A stretch of DNA of 64,000 nt from Acidimicrobium ferrooxidans (GCA_020723485.1 DYIU01000003.1:248001-312000); one strand, 5' to 3'. Positions 18,207-25,646 are shown, counted from the stretch's first letter. The notes: generated from the sequence alone by a model not told the origin. Program-made: numbers and translations.

Positions 18207-18935
18207 TCAGAGCTTCTGGTTCCTGTTTAGGTCGCGGTACTTCCTGCGGAGTCCGGCAACCAGCCCCATCGCCTCGAACACTATCGACTTGCTCATCTTG
18301 GACGTTCCCTCAACCCTGTCCACGAAGACTATGGGCAGTTCGAAGACGTCGAAACCCATGATGGTGCAGACGTATGCCATCTCCACCTGGAACGAGTATC
18401 CCGACGCGGATATCCTCGAGAAGTCTATGGCCTCGAGGACGTTCCTCCGGTAGCAGCGGAAACCGCTGGTGGCGTCTTTAACCTTGAGGCCGGTGAAGAG
18501 CCTCGCGTAGAGGCTGCCGCCCCTGCTTATGACCTTGCGGAGCGGGCCCCAGTTCTCGGTCCCTCCCCCCGGCACGTACCTCGAGCCTATCACCACGTCG
18601 TGCTTCTCTATCGCCTCCAGGAACCCGGGCAGGTACTCCGGGTTGTGGGAGAAATCGGCGTCCATCTCGAAGACGCAGTCCGCGCCCATACCGAGGGCCA
18701 CCTTGAAGCCGTGGCGGTAGGCCGTCCCCAGGCCCTGCTTGCCCTCGCGGTGCTCAACGAACACCTGCCCGTCAAGCTCGCTCGCCAGCCTGTCCGCGAT
18801 ATCGCCCGTTCCGTCGGGGGATCCGTCGTCCACCACCAGCATGCTTATGCCGAGGTCGAGCGCCAGTATCTCGCGGACGATGCGCTCAAGGTTCTCTTTT
18901 TCGTTGTAGGTCGGCATCACTATGAAGGGTTTCAT
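18207..18935 (-). CDS. GT2 glycosyltransferase, polyprenol-phosphate mannosyltransferase-like
   Basis: This 242-residue GT-A fold enzyme resembles dolichol/polyprenol monophosphomannose synthases: MPTYNEKENLERIV, VVDDGSPDGTG, the metal-binding EMDADFSHNP and the acceptor-loop GSRYVPGGGTENWG are present. It lacks C-terminal membrane helices, as in soluble DPM1-type enzymes. The likely reaction is transfer of a sugar from a nucleotide donor to a polyprenyl phosphate. The start is the ATG at 18933-18935 with an AGAGGA site; it lies 37 bases after pcm in one operon. Confidence 0.88.
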   Translation of the reverse strand: MKPFIVMPTYNEKENLERIVREILALDLGISMLVVDDGSPDGTGDIADRLASELDGQVFVEHREGKQGLGTAYRHGFKVALGMGADCVFEMDADFSHNPEYLPGFLEAIEKHDVVIGSRYVPGGGTENWGPLRKVISRGGSLYARLFTGLKVKDATSGFRCYRRNVLEAIDFSRISASGYSFQVEMAYVCTIMGFDVFELPIVFVDRVEGTSKMSKSIVFEAMGLVAGLRRKYRDLNRNQKL

Positions 18936-18972
18936 GTCTTTCCTCTTGCTCGGCGGCCGGCAGACCGCGGCG

Positions 18973-19638
18973 CTACCTGCGCCAGCCGTACTTCCCGACC
19001 AGCGGGACAAAGACGCAGGAGCCCTCCTCGCGGGTGACGAGCCTGTCGCCCTTGCGCTCTACGACCGTGAGCATCTGCATCGAGGCCGTGCCCACCGGTA
19101 TGACCAGCCTGCCGCCGTCGGCGAGCTGCTCGGTGAGCACCTGCGGCACCTGGGGCGCGCCTGCGGTGACCATTATACCCTGATACGGCGCGTGCTCAGG
19201 CAGCCCCTTCGTGCCGTCACCCACCACCACCTCGATGTTCTCGAAGCCGAGGTCGGTGAGCCTTTGCCTGGCGGAATCGGCGAGCGACTCTATGCGCTCC
19301 ATGGAGTAGACCCTTGCCGCCAGCAGCCCGAGCAGGGCGGCCTGGTAGCCGGTGCCCGTACCTATCTCGAGAACCGTCTCGTCGCCGGTCAGCCGGAGGA
19401 GGTCCGTCATCCAGGCGACTATGTAGGGCTGCGATATGGTTTGCCCCTCCCCTACGGGGAGCGGCATGTCCTCGTAAGCGCGCCCGCGTTGAGCAGGCGG
19501 GACGAAGATGTGCCTGGGGACGCGGCGCATCGCCTCGAGAAGCCGGGGGTCCTTTATGCCCCGCGCCCTTATCTGGCGGTCGACCATGGCGTCGCGGAGC
19601 TCCTGGTAGTAGTCCGCGTCCTTCTTCCCGTCACTCAT
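18973..19638 (-). CDS. pcm: Protein-L-isoaspartate O-methyltransferase
   Basis: This 221-residue enzyme methylates isoaspartyl residues in damaged proteins using S-adenosylmethionine. The SAM-binding motif VLEIGTGTGYQAALL, the preceding VGEGQTISQPYIVA, and GAPQVPQVL are characteristic. The second in-frame ATG (19636-19638) is preferred because GAGG lies six bases before it. A solo REP-1 arm lies just upstream. Confidence 0.95.
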   Translation of the reverse strand: MSDGKKDADYYQELRDAMVDRQIRARGIKDPRLLEAMRRVPRHIFVPPAQRGRAYEDMPLPVGEGQTISQPYIVAWMTDLLRLTGDETVLEIGTGTGYQAALLGLLAARVYSMERIESLADSARQRLTDLGFENIEVVVGDGTKGLPEHAPYQGIMVTAGAPQVPQVLTEQLADGGRLVIPVGTASMQMLTVVERKGDRLVTREEGSCVFVPLVGKYGWRR

Positions 19639-19648
19639 CCGCATCCTC

Positions 19649-19681
19649 GCAAAATCGGGGTCAGGTCACTTTGTTGCATTT
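19649..19681. repeat. Solo REP-1 arm
   Basis: A single 33-base arm carrying GGGTCAGGTCACTTTGTTGC lies between pcm and the terminator of the STAS gene. No matching inverted arm is present nearby. Confidence 0.85.
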
Positions 19682-19696
19682 CTCTCTCAACAACAC

Positions 19697-19718
19697 AAGG
19701 CGGACCGTGGTCCGCCTT
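19697..19718 (-). terminator. Intrinsic terminator-like hairpin after the STAS gene
   Basis: AAGGCGGACC and GGTCCGCCTT form a perfect 10-bp stem with a two-base loop, followed on the minus strand by a T-rich but interrupted stretch (GTGTTGTTG). Confidence 0.6.
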
Positions 19719-19761
19719 TGATGTCGGTAAAAGCGCGCTCGAGCGCATCTGCCAGGGGTCT

Positions 19762-20088
19762 TCAGAACTCGTCCGCGCTCTTGTACATCTTGAAGATCTT
19801 GGTCAGCCCGGTGATCTTGAAGATGCGCAGTATCTTCTCCTGGTTGCAGATGACCCCCAGCTCCCCGTCGTGCTGCTTGACCCTCTTGAGCCCCCCGACG
19901 AGGACACCCAGGCCGGTGCTGTCGAGAAAGTCGACCTCGTCGAGGTCCACCGCTATCTTGTAGCGGCCTTTCTCCACGGCATCGACTATCGTCTCGCGAA
20001 GGGAAGGAGCGGTGTAGATGTCCACCTCTCCCTTGAGCTTGATGACAGTGTGCTCACCGACATCACGGGTAGAGACTTCTAGTTCCAA
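19762..20088 (-). CDS. STAS-domain anti-sigma factor antagonist
   Basis: This 108-residue single-domain protein is of the SpoIIAA/RsbV type. The phosphorylatable Ser lies in FLDSTGLGVLVGG. Proteins of this family bind an anti-sigma kinase when unphosphorylated and release a sigma factor. No partner kinase or sigma gene is adjacent; the upstream zinc-ribbon gene is 42 bases away. Translation starts with TTG (20086-20088) after a GGGAGGG site. Confidence 0.92.
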   Translation of the reverse strand: MELEVSTRDVGEHTVIKLKGEVDIYTAPSLRETIVDAVEKGRYKIAVDLDEVDFLDSTGLGVLVGGLKRVKQHDGELGVICNQEKILRIFKITGLTKIFKMYKSADEF

Positions 20089-20130
20089 GATACCCTCCCA
20101 CCTGTCACACCCTTGCGCGGGCCCTACGAG

Positions 20131-20295
20131 TTACTTGCTCTCCGGCTTCTTGGGTCTTTTCAGCAGGGTGCCGCAGTGAGGGCACTTGACCTCGTTCTCG
20201 TCCGGGTCGAAGGAGACGCGGTTGCCGCAGTTGTGGCAGCGGATCCGGAGGATCTCCTCACCGACTCGTTCATGTCCATGTGCTCCCCTGGTCAC
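20131..20295 (-). CDS. Small zinc-ribbon protein (54 residues)
   Basis: This short gene encodes a 54-residue protein with a single zinc ribbon: Cys20-x2-Cys23 (CHNCG) and Cys38-x2-Cys41 (CPHCG), 14 residues apart, and a basic tail. The GTG start (20293-20295) has GGAGGT seven bases upstream and the frame ends with TAA. Function is unknown; it may be a nucleic-acid-binding or protein-binding regulator. It precedes the STAS gene on the same strand, probably in one transcript. Confidence 0.8.
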   Translation of the reverse strand: MTRGAHGHERVGEEILRIRCHNCGNRVSFDPDENEVKCPHCGTLLKRPKKPESK

Positions 20296-20366
20296 TTCCG
20301 ACACCTCCATTCATAGCCCGGGCATCTATTTCTAGGCCGCTTGAGTATTTCCTACCTGCACCGATA

Positions 20367-20372
20367 ATTATA
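20367..20372 (-). promoter_or_regulatory. Possible -10 element upstream of the zinc-ribbon/STAS unit
   Basis: A perfect TATAAT occurs on the minus strand about 70 bases before the zinc-ribbon start, but no -35 match is found at normal spacing. Confidence 0.35.
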
Positions 20373-20418
20373 ACCCATCGCCGCGCAACCCGGCCGGTGC
20401 GCCGAGGCGCCTGAGACG

Positions 20419-20835
20419 TCAATCGCCCTCCCAGAGTTCGCGCGCCAGGCGGTCCCGTGGGACCACTTCACCCGTCCCCTGGTCGACCTTCCAGGATATC
20501 CAGCGCGCGCGGCGCCCGACCTCGAAGACATATGAGACGACCCACACACCGTCGGAGACCTCCTCCGCGCCCCACGAAGGCTTGAAGCCGTCTGTCACCA
20601 CCTTGTAGCCGCTGTCCTCGACGAAGTCGAGGATGCCTTCCGCGATGTTCATGTCGGTCCCGCGTATGGCGTGCGACTTCACGACTTCGATCATTGCGTC
20701 GGCGCGGTGCCTGAACTGGTACCACCCGAAGCCAGCGACAAGGAGGATGAGGACGAGCGCTCCCAGGACCAGGGCTACCGTGATGACGCCCCGTTTCTTC
20801 GACTCCGGGACCCCGGCACTCTCCGATTCGGACAA
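20419..20835 (-). CDS. Membrane-anchored protein of unknown function
   Basis: This 138-residue protein has a short Ser/Glu-rich N terminus, one transmembrane helix (about residues 18-40, GVITVALVLGALVLILLVAGF) and an extracytoplasmic domain of about 95 residues with many aromatic positions (GVWVVSYVFEVGRRARWISWKV). I do not recognise the family; the exterior domain resembles small PepSY-like or DUF-type beta domains only in general composition. A TTG start at 20833-20835 follows GGGAG by five bases. It is separated from the tRNA-Ala region by about 40 bases. Confidence 0.6.
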   Translation of the reverse strand: MSESESAGVPESKKRGVITVALVLGALVLILLVAGFGWYQFRHRADAMIEVVKSHAIRGTDMNIAEGILDFVEDSGYKVVTDGFKPSWGAEEVSDGVWVVSYVFEVGRRARWISWKVDQGTGEVVPRDRLARELWEGD

Positions 20836-20875
20836 ATCAACTCCCGTCTCAGGAGGTGAACATCGCGGTGTGTGG

Positions 20876-20908
20876 TGGAGCCGGGGGGAATCGAACCCCC
20901 ATCTCGTC
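20876..20908 (-). pseudogene. tRNA-Ala 3'-end fragment
   Basis: These 33 bases are identical to the 3' part of the tRNA-Ala at 21125-21195, from the end of the anticodon stem through the discriminator base. No 5' half is attached, so it cannot be a functional tRNA. Such fragments are commonly left by integration or excision of an element at a tRNA gene. Confidence 0.8.
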
Positions 20909-21124
20909 GCTCGGGGTCGGCTTACGGGCACTCAAACTCCTCGCTCCCTCGCTCCCCCACGGGGGGACTCGAAGTCCCCCCGAGGGCGCTCGCCTGCAAG
21001 GCAGGCTCACTGTTGCCCCCCTATGTTGGATCGCGGGGGGATGCTCCCCCCGCGAGAGGAATAGCCCCCCTACGAGATGGGATTCGATTCCCCCCGGCTG
21101 ATTAAGTGCTCTAGTGTGGAGTGG

Positions 21125-21195
21125 TGGAGCCGGGGGGAATCGAACCCCCATCTCGTCCGCGCGAAGGACGCATCTTCCCATTGGACCACGGCCCC
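21125..21195 (-). tRNA. tRNA-Ala (anticodon CGC)
   Basis: This 71-base gene folds into a full cloverleaf on the minus strand: acceptor GGGGCCG/CGGCTCC including the G3-U70 pair that defines alanine tRNAs, a D arm, a perfect anticodon stem CGTCC/GGACG with loop TTCGCGC (anticodon CGC, reading GCG), and T arm GGGGG-TTCGATT-CCCCC. The discriminator is A; the CCA end is not encoded. Confidence 0.95.
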
Positions 21196-21241
21196 ACGTG
21201 CGCCATATTCTAACGCAAGGCCCGGGCTTCTTCAAAAGCGG

Positions 21242-22405
21242 TTATTCCCTGCTCCACTCCTCGAGCGCGCGCCAGCGCCCCTGCTCGATCAGGTCGAGGT
21301 TGATGAGCCGCTCGGCGGTCATGCGCGACTCCAGCTCGAGCACCTTCATGGTAGCCTTGCTCGCCGGCCCGCTGAAGAGCAGCCACGTGCGGGGCTGCTT
21401 GCGCCCGCCAAGCATCTCTCCCGCCACCGCGCTCGCGTACCTGTAATAATCACCGGGCCGCGTCGGCGGGGTCACGAAGAGGTACCTCGAGAGTATGCTC
21501 CCTCCCGGCACGCGGTCGGATTTTCTGGCGAGCGCCTCCACCTTCTTTATCGCGCTCTTCATCGCTGCAGGGTCCCTGGTTATCTTCACCGCCAGAGAGT
21601 CGGCAAGCAGGTCGTCGTGCTGGTGGGCGAGGTCCAGGAGCTTCAATATGAAGGTCTCGGAACGGAATATGAGGACGAGCGCCACGAACAGCACCGCCGC
21701 TATCATGAGCTCGGTCAGGACGTACCTGATGCTCGCGGGCGAGACGAGGACCGAGGCGACCGCGAATGTCCCGAACGCGATGAGGAGCAGGCTGGGCATG
21801 AACTCCACGTCGGTCACCACAGGGGCCCTCACGTTCTCGCCGATAACCAGGTGCGCGAGCTCGTGTGCCATCACCGCGTTGGCCTCCCCCACTGAGATAT
21901 CGGCCTCCAGCATCCCGGCGGTCACGCCGACACCCTGGACCCCCTCGTCCGTCTCAAAGGCCGCGGCGTTGGCCGCGGGGTCGTCCAGCACCACCATGCA
22001 GGGTGCCTGCATCCCGGCTCCTATGGCTGCGCCCTCAAGCGCCTCCGTGAACTTGTCCGCCGATGTGGGGGCGACGTCCAAGGTCTGGCACTCGATGAAC
22101 ATCTCGAAGCGCGCCCGCGCGTACCGGGAGGCGGCATAGACGTTGTAGCCCAGGCCGGATACCAGCACCACCGCGAGGACCGCGGCGACCAGCTTTATGA
22201 ACAGAGTAGCCTGCCTCAGCCAGAGGGCGTCTGAGGCGCCGCCGAACGCCTCGTGTATCTCCCCGTGAAGGACGAGCGTCACGACCAGCATCACGAACGC
22301 GACCATGGCGGCGAAGATGAAGGGAGACAGGACCTTGAGGCGGTCCCGCGCGGTCTTCTTCCTGTACTGCTCGATGGACTCGAGCACCTTGGGCTCAAAG
22401 CTCAA
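21242..22405 (-). CDS. M48-family membrane zinc metallopeptidase
   Basis: This 387-residue protein carries the zinc-binding HELAH motif (residues 181-185) and a downstream DDLLADSLAV segment that can give the third ligand. About four hydrophobic helices flank the peptidase core (two near residues 27-90, two near 205-250), as in HtpX/Ste24-like enzymes, so it probably degrades or processes membrane proteins. The TTG start lies one base after the stop of the thioredoxin-like gene, suggesting coupled translation. Confidence 0.85.
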   Translation of the reverse strand: MSFEPKVLESIEQYRKKTARDRLKVLSPFIFAAMVAFVMLVVTLVLHGEIHEAFGGASDALWLRQATLFIKLVAAVLAVVLVSGLGYNVYAASRYARARFEMFIECQTLDVAPTSADKFTEALEGAAIGAGMQAPCMVVLDDPAANAAAFETDEGVQGVGVTAGMLEADISVGEANAVMAHELAHLVIGENVRAPVVTDVEFMPSLLLIAFGTFAVASVLVSPASIRYVLTELMIAAVLFVALVLIFRSETFILKLLDLAHQHDDLLADSLAVKITRDPAAMKSAIKKVEALARKSDRVPGGSILSRYLFVTPPTRPGDYYRYASAVAGEMLGGRKQPRTWLLFSGPASKATMKVLELESRMTAERLINLDLIEQGRWRALEEWSRE

Positions 22406-22406
22406 C

Positions 22407-22835
22407 TTAGAGGGCTTTCTTCATCGCGGACTCGAGCTCATCCCTGTCGGGCAGTCCAACGAACGTGGCGACCTTCTCGTTGGAGCCGTTGAAGACCATT
22501 ATGGTCGGGACGGTCTGGACCCCGTACCGGACCATCGCCGCGGTGTCCTGCGAGATGTCTATCTCCTGGTAGGCTATCCGGCCGTCCTGCTCGTCTGCGA
22601 GCTCCTGGACCAGGAGCTTGGCGGGGCCGCAGGTGCTTCACCCGGGCGACGTAAAAACGAGCACCTTCGGCTCCCCGGCTCCCGGCGGGCTGCTCGATGG
22701 GGAAGTCGTGCCGGGCTCGGTCGTGGTCGAGCCTCCCCCACAGCCCGTCGCCGCCGACGCGGCGATCGCGACGAGGACGAACGCGGCCATCGCGTATCTC
22801 AAGGCGCGGGTCCGGTCAGTGCGCACTTCACTCAC
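22407..22835 (-). CDS. Thioredoxin-fold lipoprotein with in-frame UGA (predicted selenoprotein)
   Basis: Read through a TGA at 22638-22640, this gene gives 142 residues: signal sequence with possible lipobox (ATGC, Cys32), a Ser/Thr/Pro/Gly linker, then a thioredoxin domain from about residue 57. The UGA sits at the first redox position of the CxxC motif: KVLVFTSPG-U66-S-T-C69-GPAK. Downstream, in the same frame, are a thioredoxin body and the conserved cis-proline segment QTVPTIMVFNG, ending at TAA. A hairpin (22600-22618) begins 19 bases after the UGA, placing its loop about 26 bases away, as in bacterial SECIS elements. The GTG start overlaps the XRE gene by eight bases (a second GTG three codons on is possible) and M48 follows by one base. 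It is probably an exported thiol-disulfide reductase. Ordinary gene callers would split it or stop at the UGA. Confirming Sec needs selA/B/C/D elsewhere. Confidence 0.8.
22600..22618 (-). promoter_or_regulatory. Candidate bacterial SECIS hairpin
   Basis: In the mRNA, AGCTCCTG and CAGGAGCT form a perfect 8-bp stem around GTC; with one pair opened the apical loop reads GGTCC, starting with the GG(U) typical of bacterial SECIS loops. The loop is about 26 bases from the UGA, inside the 16-37 base range known for these elements. Confidence 0.65.
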
Positions 22836-23184
22836 GTCCTTCCAGCCGGTCCTTCCTCCACCTTACGTATTCGAGGATGAAGAGCTTCTCATCCGTGGGA
22901 AGCTCAGATAGGAGCTGCATTATCTCGCCTGCAGGGTCGTCGGCTTCCCCGCCCGAGGCAACCATCTCGGCGGCACCTTCGTCGAGCTCGAGGAAACATG
23001 CCAGCGGCTTGTTCAGGTTCCGGGCTATCTCCTGCAGGTTAGCAAGGTGCAGCCGCCGCTTGCCGAGCTCGTAGTTCGAGAGCGCCGACTGTGTGATGCC
23101 CAGCATGGAGGCGAGCTCCTCCTGCGAGAGGCCGGCTTCCTCCCTCGCCTGCTGGATCCTCTTGCCGACGTCGCCGTAAACCAT
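22828..23184 (-). CDS. XRE-family transcriptional regulator
   Basis: This 118-residue protein has an N-terminal helix-turn-helix of the Cro/C1 type (GKRIQQAREEAGLSQEELASMLGITQSALSNYELGKRRLHLANLQEIA, residues about 6-60) and a short C-terminal helical tail with KLFILEYVRWRKDRL. It is the first gene of a three-gene unit with the thioredoxin-like selenoprotein and the M48 peptidase, and is divergent from the gene at 23326. It probably controls both promoters. The ATG at 23182-23184 is preferred; a GTG two codons upstream is possible. Confidence 0.9.
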   Translation of the reverse strand: MVYGDVGKRIQQAREEAGLSQEELASMLGITQSALSNYELGKRRLHLANLQEIARNLNKPLACFLELDEGAAEMVASGGEADDPAGEIMQLLSELPTDEKLFILEYVRWRKDRLEGRE

Positions 23185-23220
23185 TCTCACCCGGCCTTCC
23201 AGCCCTGTTCCCCCTATTAC

Positions 23221-23287
23221 ATCATAAACTCGTTCTCCAATCTATACAACATACTGTCTTGACAATAATGACATATCGTAATATCTT
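23221..23287. promoter_or_regulatory. Divergent promoter region with inverted repeat
   Basis: Plus strand: TTGACA (23259-23264) and TATCTT (23282-23287) 17 bases apart, serving the gene at 23326. Minus strand: TTGTAT (23244-23249) and TATGAT (23221-23226) 17 bases apart, serving the XRE gene. TGTC-TT-GACA (23255-23264) is a perfect inverted repeat covering the plus-strand -35, and TGACA recurs twice downstream, so it is a candidate operator for the XRE protein. Confidence 0.55.
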
Positions 23288-23325
23288 CGCTATGACAGAT
23301 TGTTATGAAGACGGGGGTGAGCGTC

Positions 23326-23865
23326 ATGAAGACGGAACTCAAGCGGGCGGCGGACGACCTGCTCTACACGCTTCCCGAGGCCGACAAGCTGGAACTCCTG
23401 GCGAAGAGCCGGTTCTCCTGTGAGGCCAGGTGGATGACGGCGATGGCGATGACCGCGGGGTGGGAGGTGGCCAACAGGCTGAACCTGGAGGTCGGCGCGT
23501 CGGTGGCGGAGGGAGAGATGCGCAGGCTGATGAAGCTCGCCGGCTGGACCGGGGCCAGGGACGACGCCGACGTGCTGCTCATGGTCTGGACGGCCATGGA
23601 GCTCCTCACCCCGAAGAAGTACTTCGACTACACGCTCGAGTTCGTCGAGCCCGGCAGGATGCTGGGGGTCCTGACACAGTGCCTGGCCTGCACCAAGGTC
23701 AAGGCCCTCGGCGTGGAGCGCGACTACGAGTGCGGCTGCTTCGGGCTGCGGGCGGGCTGGTACGCCGCGATGGGCATAAAGGCCAGGGAGACCCTTCAGA
23801 AGTGCATGCTGGAAGGCGACGAGCGCTGCGAGATCCTGGTCGAGGTGGACGAATACGCCGGGTAA
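23326..23865 (+). CDS. Conserved Cys-containing protein, DUF6125 / ATC-hydrolase-like
   Basis: This 179-residue soluble protein has a helical N-terminal half and a C-terminal half with clustered cysteines (TQCLACTKVKALGVERDYECGCFGLRAGW). The pattern resembles the L-2-amino-thiazoline-4-carboxylate hydrolase-like/DUF6125 group, but no catalytic role can be assigned. The second ATG (23326) is chosen because GGGGGTGA lies six bases before it; the first ATG (23305) lacks a site. It is divergently transcribed from the XRE regulator. Confidence 0.6.
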   Translation: MKTELKRAADDLLYTLPEADKLELLAKSRFSCEARWMTAMAMTAGWEVANRLNLEVGASVAEGEMRRLMKLAGWTGARDDADVLLMVWTAMELLTPKKYFDYTLEFVEPGRMLGVLTQCLACTKVKALGVERDYECGCFGLRAGWYAAMGIKARETLQKCMLEGDERCEILVEVDEYAG

Positions 23866-23964
23866 GAGGAGTTCCGCCCCGGCTCCGGCCGCGGTTCCTG
23901 CGAATGCATGGCGAGCAGACCAACCGACCCATCCTGACCCCGGGTAAATGCTTACTAGACTGGG

Positions 23965-23995
23965 TTGTCAAAATATTGCGCAGCAGTTATATAAT
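23965..23995 (+). promoter_or_regulatory. Predicted promoter of the acyl-CoA operon
   Basis: TTGTCA (23965-23970) is followed 17 bases later by TATATA (23988-23993); an overlapping TATAAT sits at 23990-23995. The downstream start is about 40 bases away. Confidence 0.55.
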
Positions 23996-24034
23996 ATAGC
24001 GGCTGTTTCACCGTCGAGTCGCCAGGGGGGTCTG

Positions 24035-25630
24035 ATGTCCAAGCTTACGGTCGCTAACGTCATCGACAGGGCTGCGCGGAAGTTCGGCGACAAGCCGTTC
24101 GTCTATTCAGAGCAGGAAGTCCGCTACGAGAACATCGGGCTCGACCCCGACAAAGACATATACAGCTTCACCGAGTCCCTCCAGGCCTGCAACGCGATAG
24201 CCTCCGTCATGAGGGACAAGCTCGGCGTGAAGAGGGGCGACAGGGTCGCGGTGGTGCTCACCAACACCCTCGAGCTGGGCCTCATCTTCACCGCAATCGC
24301 CCGCCTGGGCGCGGTGTTCGTGCCATTCAACTACATGCTCAAGGCCGAGGAGATAACCAAGATGGTGAACGACTGCGGCGCGAAGGTCCTGGTGACCGAG
24401 CCCGACCTGTTCGCCATGAACATCCGCGACAAGGCGAACGTCCCCGGCATTGAGCACTGGATAATGATAGGCCCGCGCGACACGGTGCCCGACGGCTTCA
24501 TCTCGGTGGACGAACTCTGCGAGGGAAGCGCCGGGAAGACGGTCGAGCCGGTGTCCCTCGACCCGATGGAGACGGTGGCGATATTCTACACGTCCGGGAC
24601 CACCGGCTTCCCCAAGGGCGCGATGGTCACAAGCCGCAACATGATAGTGACCACCTACATCAGCGTACTGACGCTCCGGCTCGGGCCCAAGGACTTCTGC
24701 GTCACGGCGCTCCCGCTCGCCCACATATTCGGCTTCGACGTGAACGTCATCGGCGGGTTCCTCTCCGGCGCCTCTGGAATGCTCCAGAGGTATTTCGACC
24801 CGGTGAAGACGTTCGAGTACCTCGAGAAGTACAAGGCTACGCTTTACACCGGCGTCCCGGCGATGTACAACCTGATGCTCCAGTTCGAGCCCGAGAAGTA
24901 CGACCTGTCCAACATGCGGTACTGGATAGCGGGCGCCGACGCGATGCCCGAGGACCAGAAGAAGCAGTTCGAGTCGTTCGGCGGCAAGTTCATCGAGGGG
25001 TACGGGATGGTCGAGACCGCCGCCCTTATCTCGGTCAACCTGCCTTTCCTCAAGAAGGCGGGGACGGTGGGCCGGCCCATCCCCGGGGTCCGGGTGAGAG
25101 TCATGGACGAAGCCGGCAAGAAGATGCCCGCGGGCGAGGTCGGCGAGTTCGTGGTCAAGGGGCCGAGCGTCATGAAAGGCTACTGGGGCGACGAGCAGCG
25201 CACCGCCGAGACGTTCAAGTACGGGTGGCTGCACACCGGCGACATGGGTTTCAAGGACCGCCTGGGGTTCCTCCACTTCGTTGACCGGGAGAAGGACGTC
25301 ATAAAGGTCGGGGGCTACTCGGTGTTCTCCCGGGAGGTCGAGGAGGAGATACTCCAGAACCCGAAGGTCCAGGAGGTCGCCCTGGTCGGCGTTCCGCATC
25401 CTACCAAGAAAGAGGTGCCTGTCGCCGTCATCCAGCTCATCCCCGGGCAGACCGCGACGGAGGAGGAGCTGCTGGAATGGTGCAAGGAGCGCATCGCTGG
25501 CTATAAGTCACCTCGTGTGGTAAAGATTGTCGACGAGATGCCGATGACGATGACCCTGAAAGTGTTGAAAAGGGAGCTGCGCGACCAGCTTGTGAAGGAA
25601 GGTATCTTCCAGGACGACGGCTCCAAGTGA
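24035..25630 (+). CDS. AMP-dependent acyl-CoA synthetase (fatty-acid-CoA ligase type)
   Basis: This 531-residue ANL-family enzyme contains the P-loop-like YTSGTTGFPKGAM, the adenine-binding EGYGMVETA and the TGD and RXKD-like motif VDREKDVIKVGGYSVF. It should activate a medium or long-chain acid to acyl-CoA with ATP. The ATG at 24035 follows an AGGGGGG site; an upstream frame extension is not supported. Two acyl-CoA dehydrogenase genes follow with short gaps, giving an operon for entry of acids into beta-oxidation. Confidence 0.9.
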   Translation: MSKLTVANVIDRAARKFGDKPFVYSEQEVRYENIGLDPDKDIYSFTESLQACNAIASVMRDKLGVKRGDRVAVVLTNTLELGLIFTAIARLGAVFVPFNYMLKAEEITKMVNDCGAKVLVTEPDLFAMNIRDKANVPGIEHWIMIGPRDTVPDGFISVDELCEGSAGKTVEPVSLDPMETVAIFYTSGTTGFPKGAMVTSRNMIVTTYISVLTLRLGPKDFCVTALPLAHIFGFDVNVIGGFLSGASGMLQRYFDPVKTFEYLEKYKATLYTGVPAMYNLMLQFEPEKYDLSNMRYWIAGADAMPEDQKKQFESFGGKFIEGYGMVETAALISVNLPFLKKAGTVGRPIPGVRVRVMDEAGKKMPAGEVGEFVVKGPSVMKGYWGDEQRTAETFKYGWLHTGDMGFKDRLGFLHFVDREKDVIKVGGYSVFSREVEEEILQNPKVQEVALVGVPHPTKKEVPVAVIQLIPGQTATEEELLEWCKERIAGYKSPRVVKIVDEMPMTMTLKVLKRELRDQLVKEGIFQDDGSK

Positions 25631-25646
25631 AAGGGGGAAGAAGCCT

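Larger units (their letters stand above)
20836..21241. other. tRNA-Ala neighbourhood with duplicated and scrambled tRNA-like pieces
   Basis: This 406-base gap holds the intact tRNA-Ala and a perfect 37-bp direct repeat (20872-20908 and 21121-21157) covering the last 33 bases of the tRNA. Between the repeats are three perfect hairpins: 20960-20982 (T-arm-like, CGA loop), 20992-21006, and 21031-21055 (11-bp stem). An inverted imperfect copy of the tRNA 3' end is at 21072-21099. No protein gene is supported here; reading frames such as GGNRTPIS are antisense tRNA artefacts. Confidence 0.8.

Noticed and set aside
20909-21120. Additional tRNA genes between the 37-bp repeats
   Set aside because: T-arm-like and anticodon-like hairpins occur, but acceptor and D arms do not pair, so no cloverleaf forms.
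20856-21446. Reading frames with GGNRTPIS-like peptides near the tRNA
   Set aside because: These are antisense readings of tRNA-Ala and its fragment, a well-known annotation artefact.
22638-22640. Reading the TGA in the thioredoxin-like gene as a pseudogene or sequencing error
   Set aside because: Only one stop is found, at the redox position, with a SECIS-like hairpin at correct spacing and clean frame on both sides. An error cannot be excluded without reads, but Sec is the better explanation.
22438-22641. 67-residue Arg-rich minus-strand frame
   Set aside because: Out-of-frame reading of the thioredoxin domain, produced by the UGA splitting the true gene.
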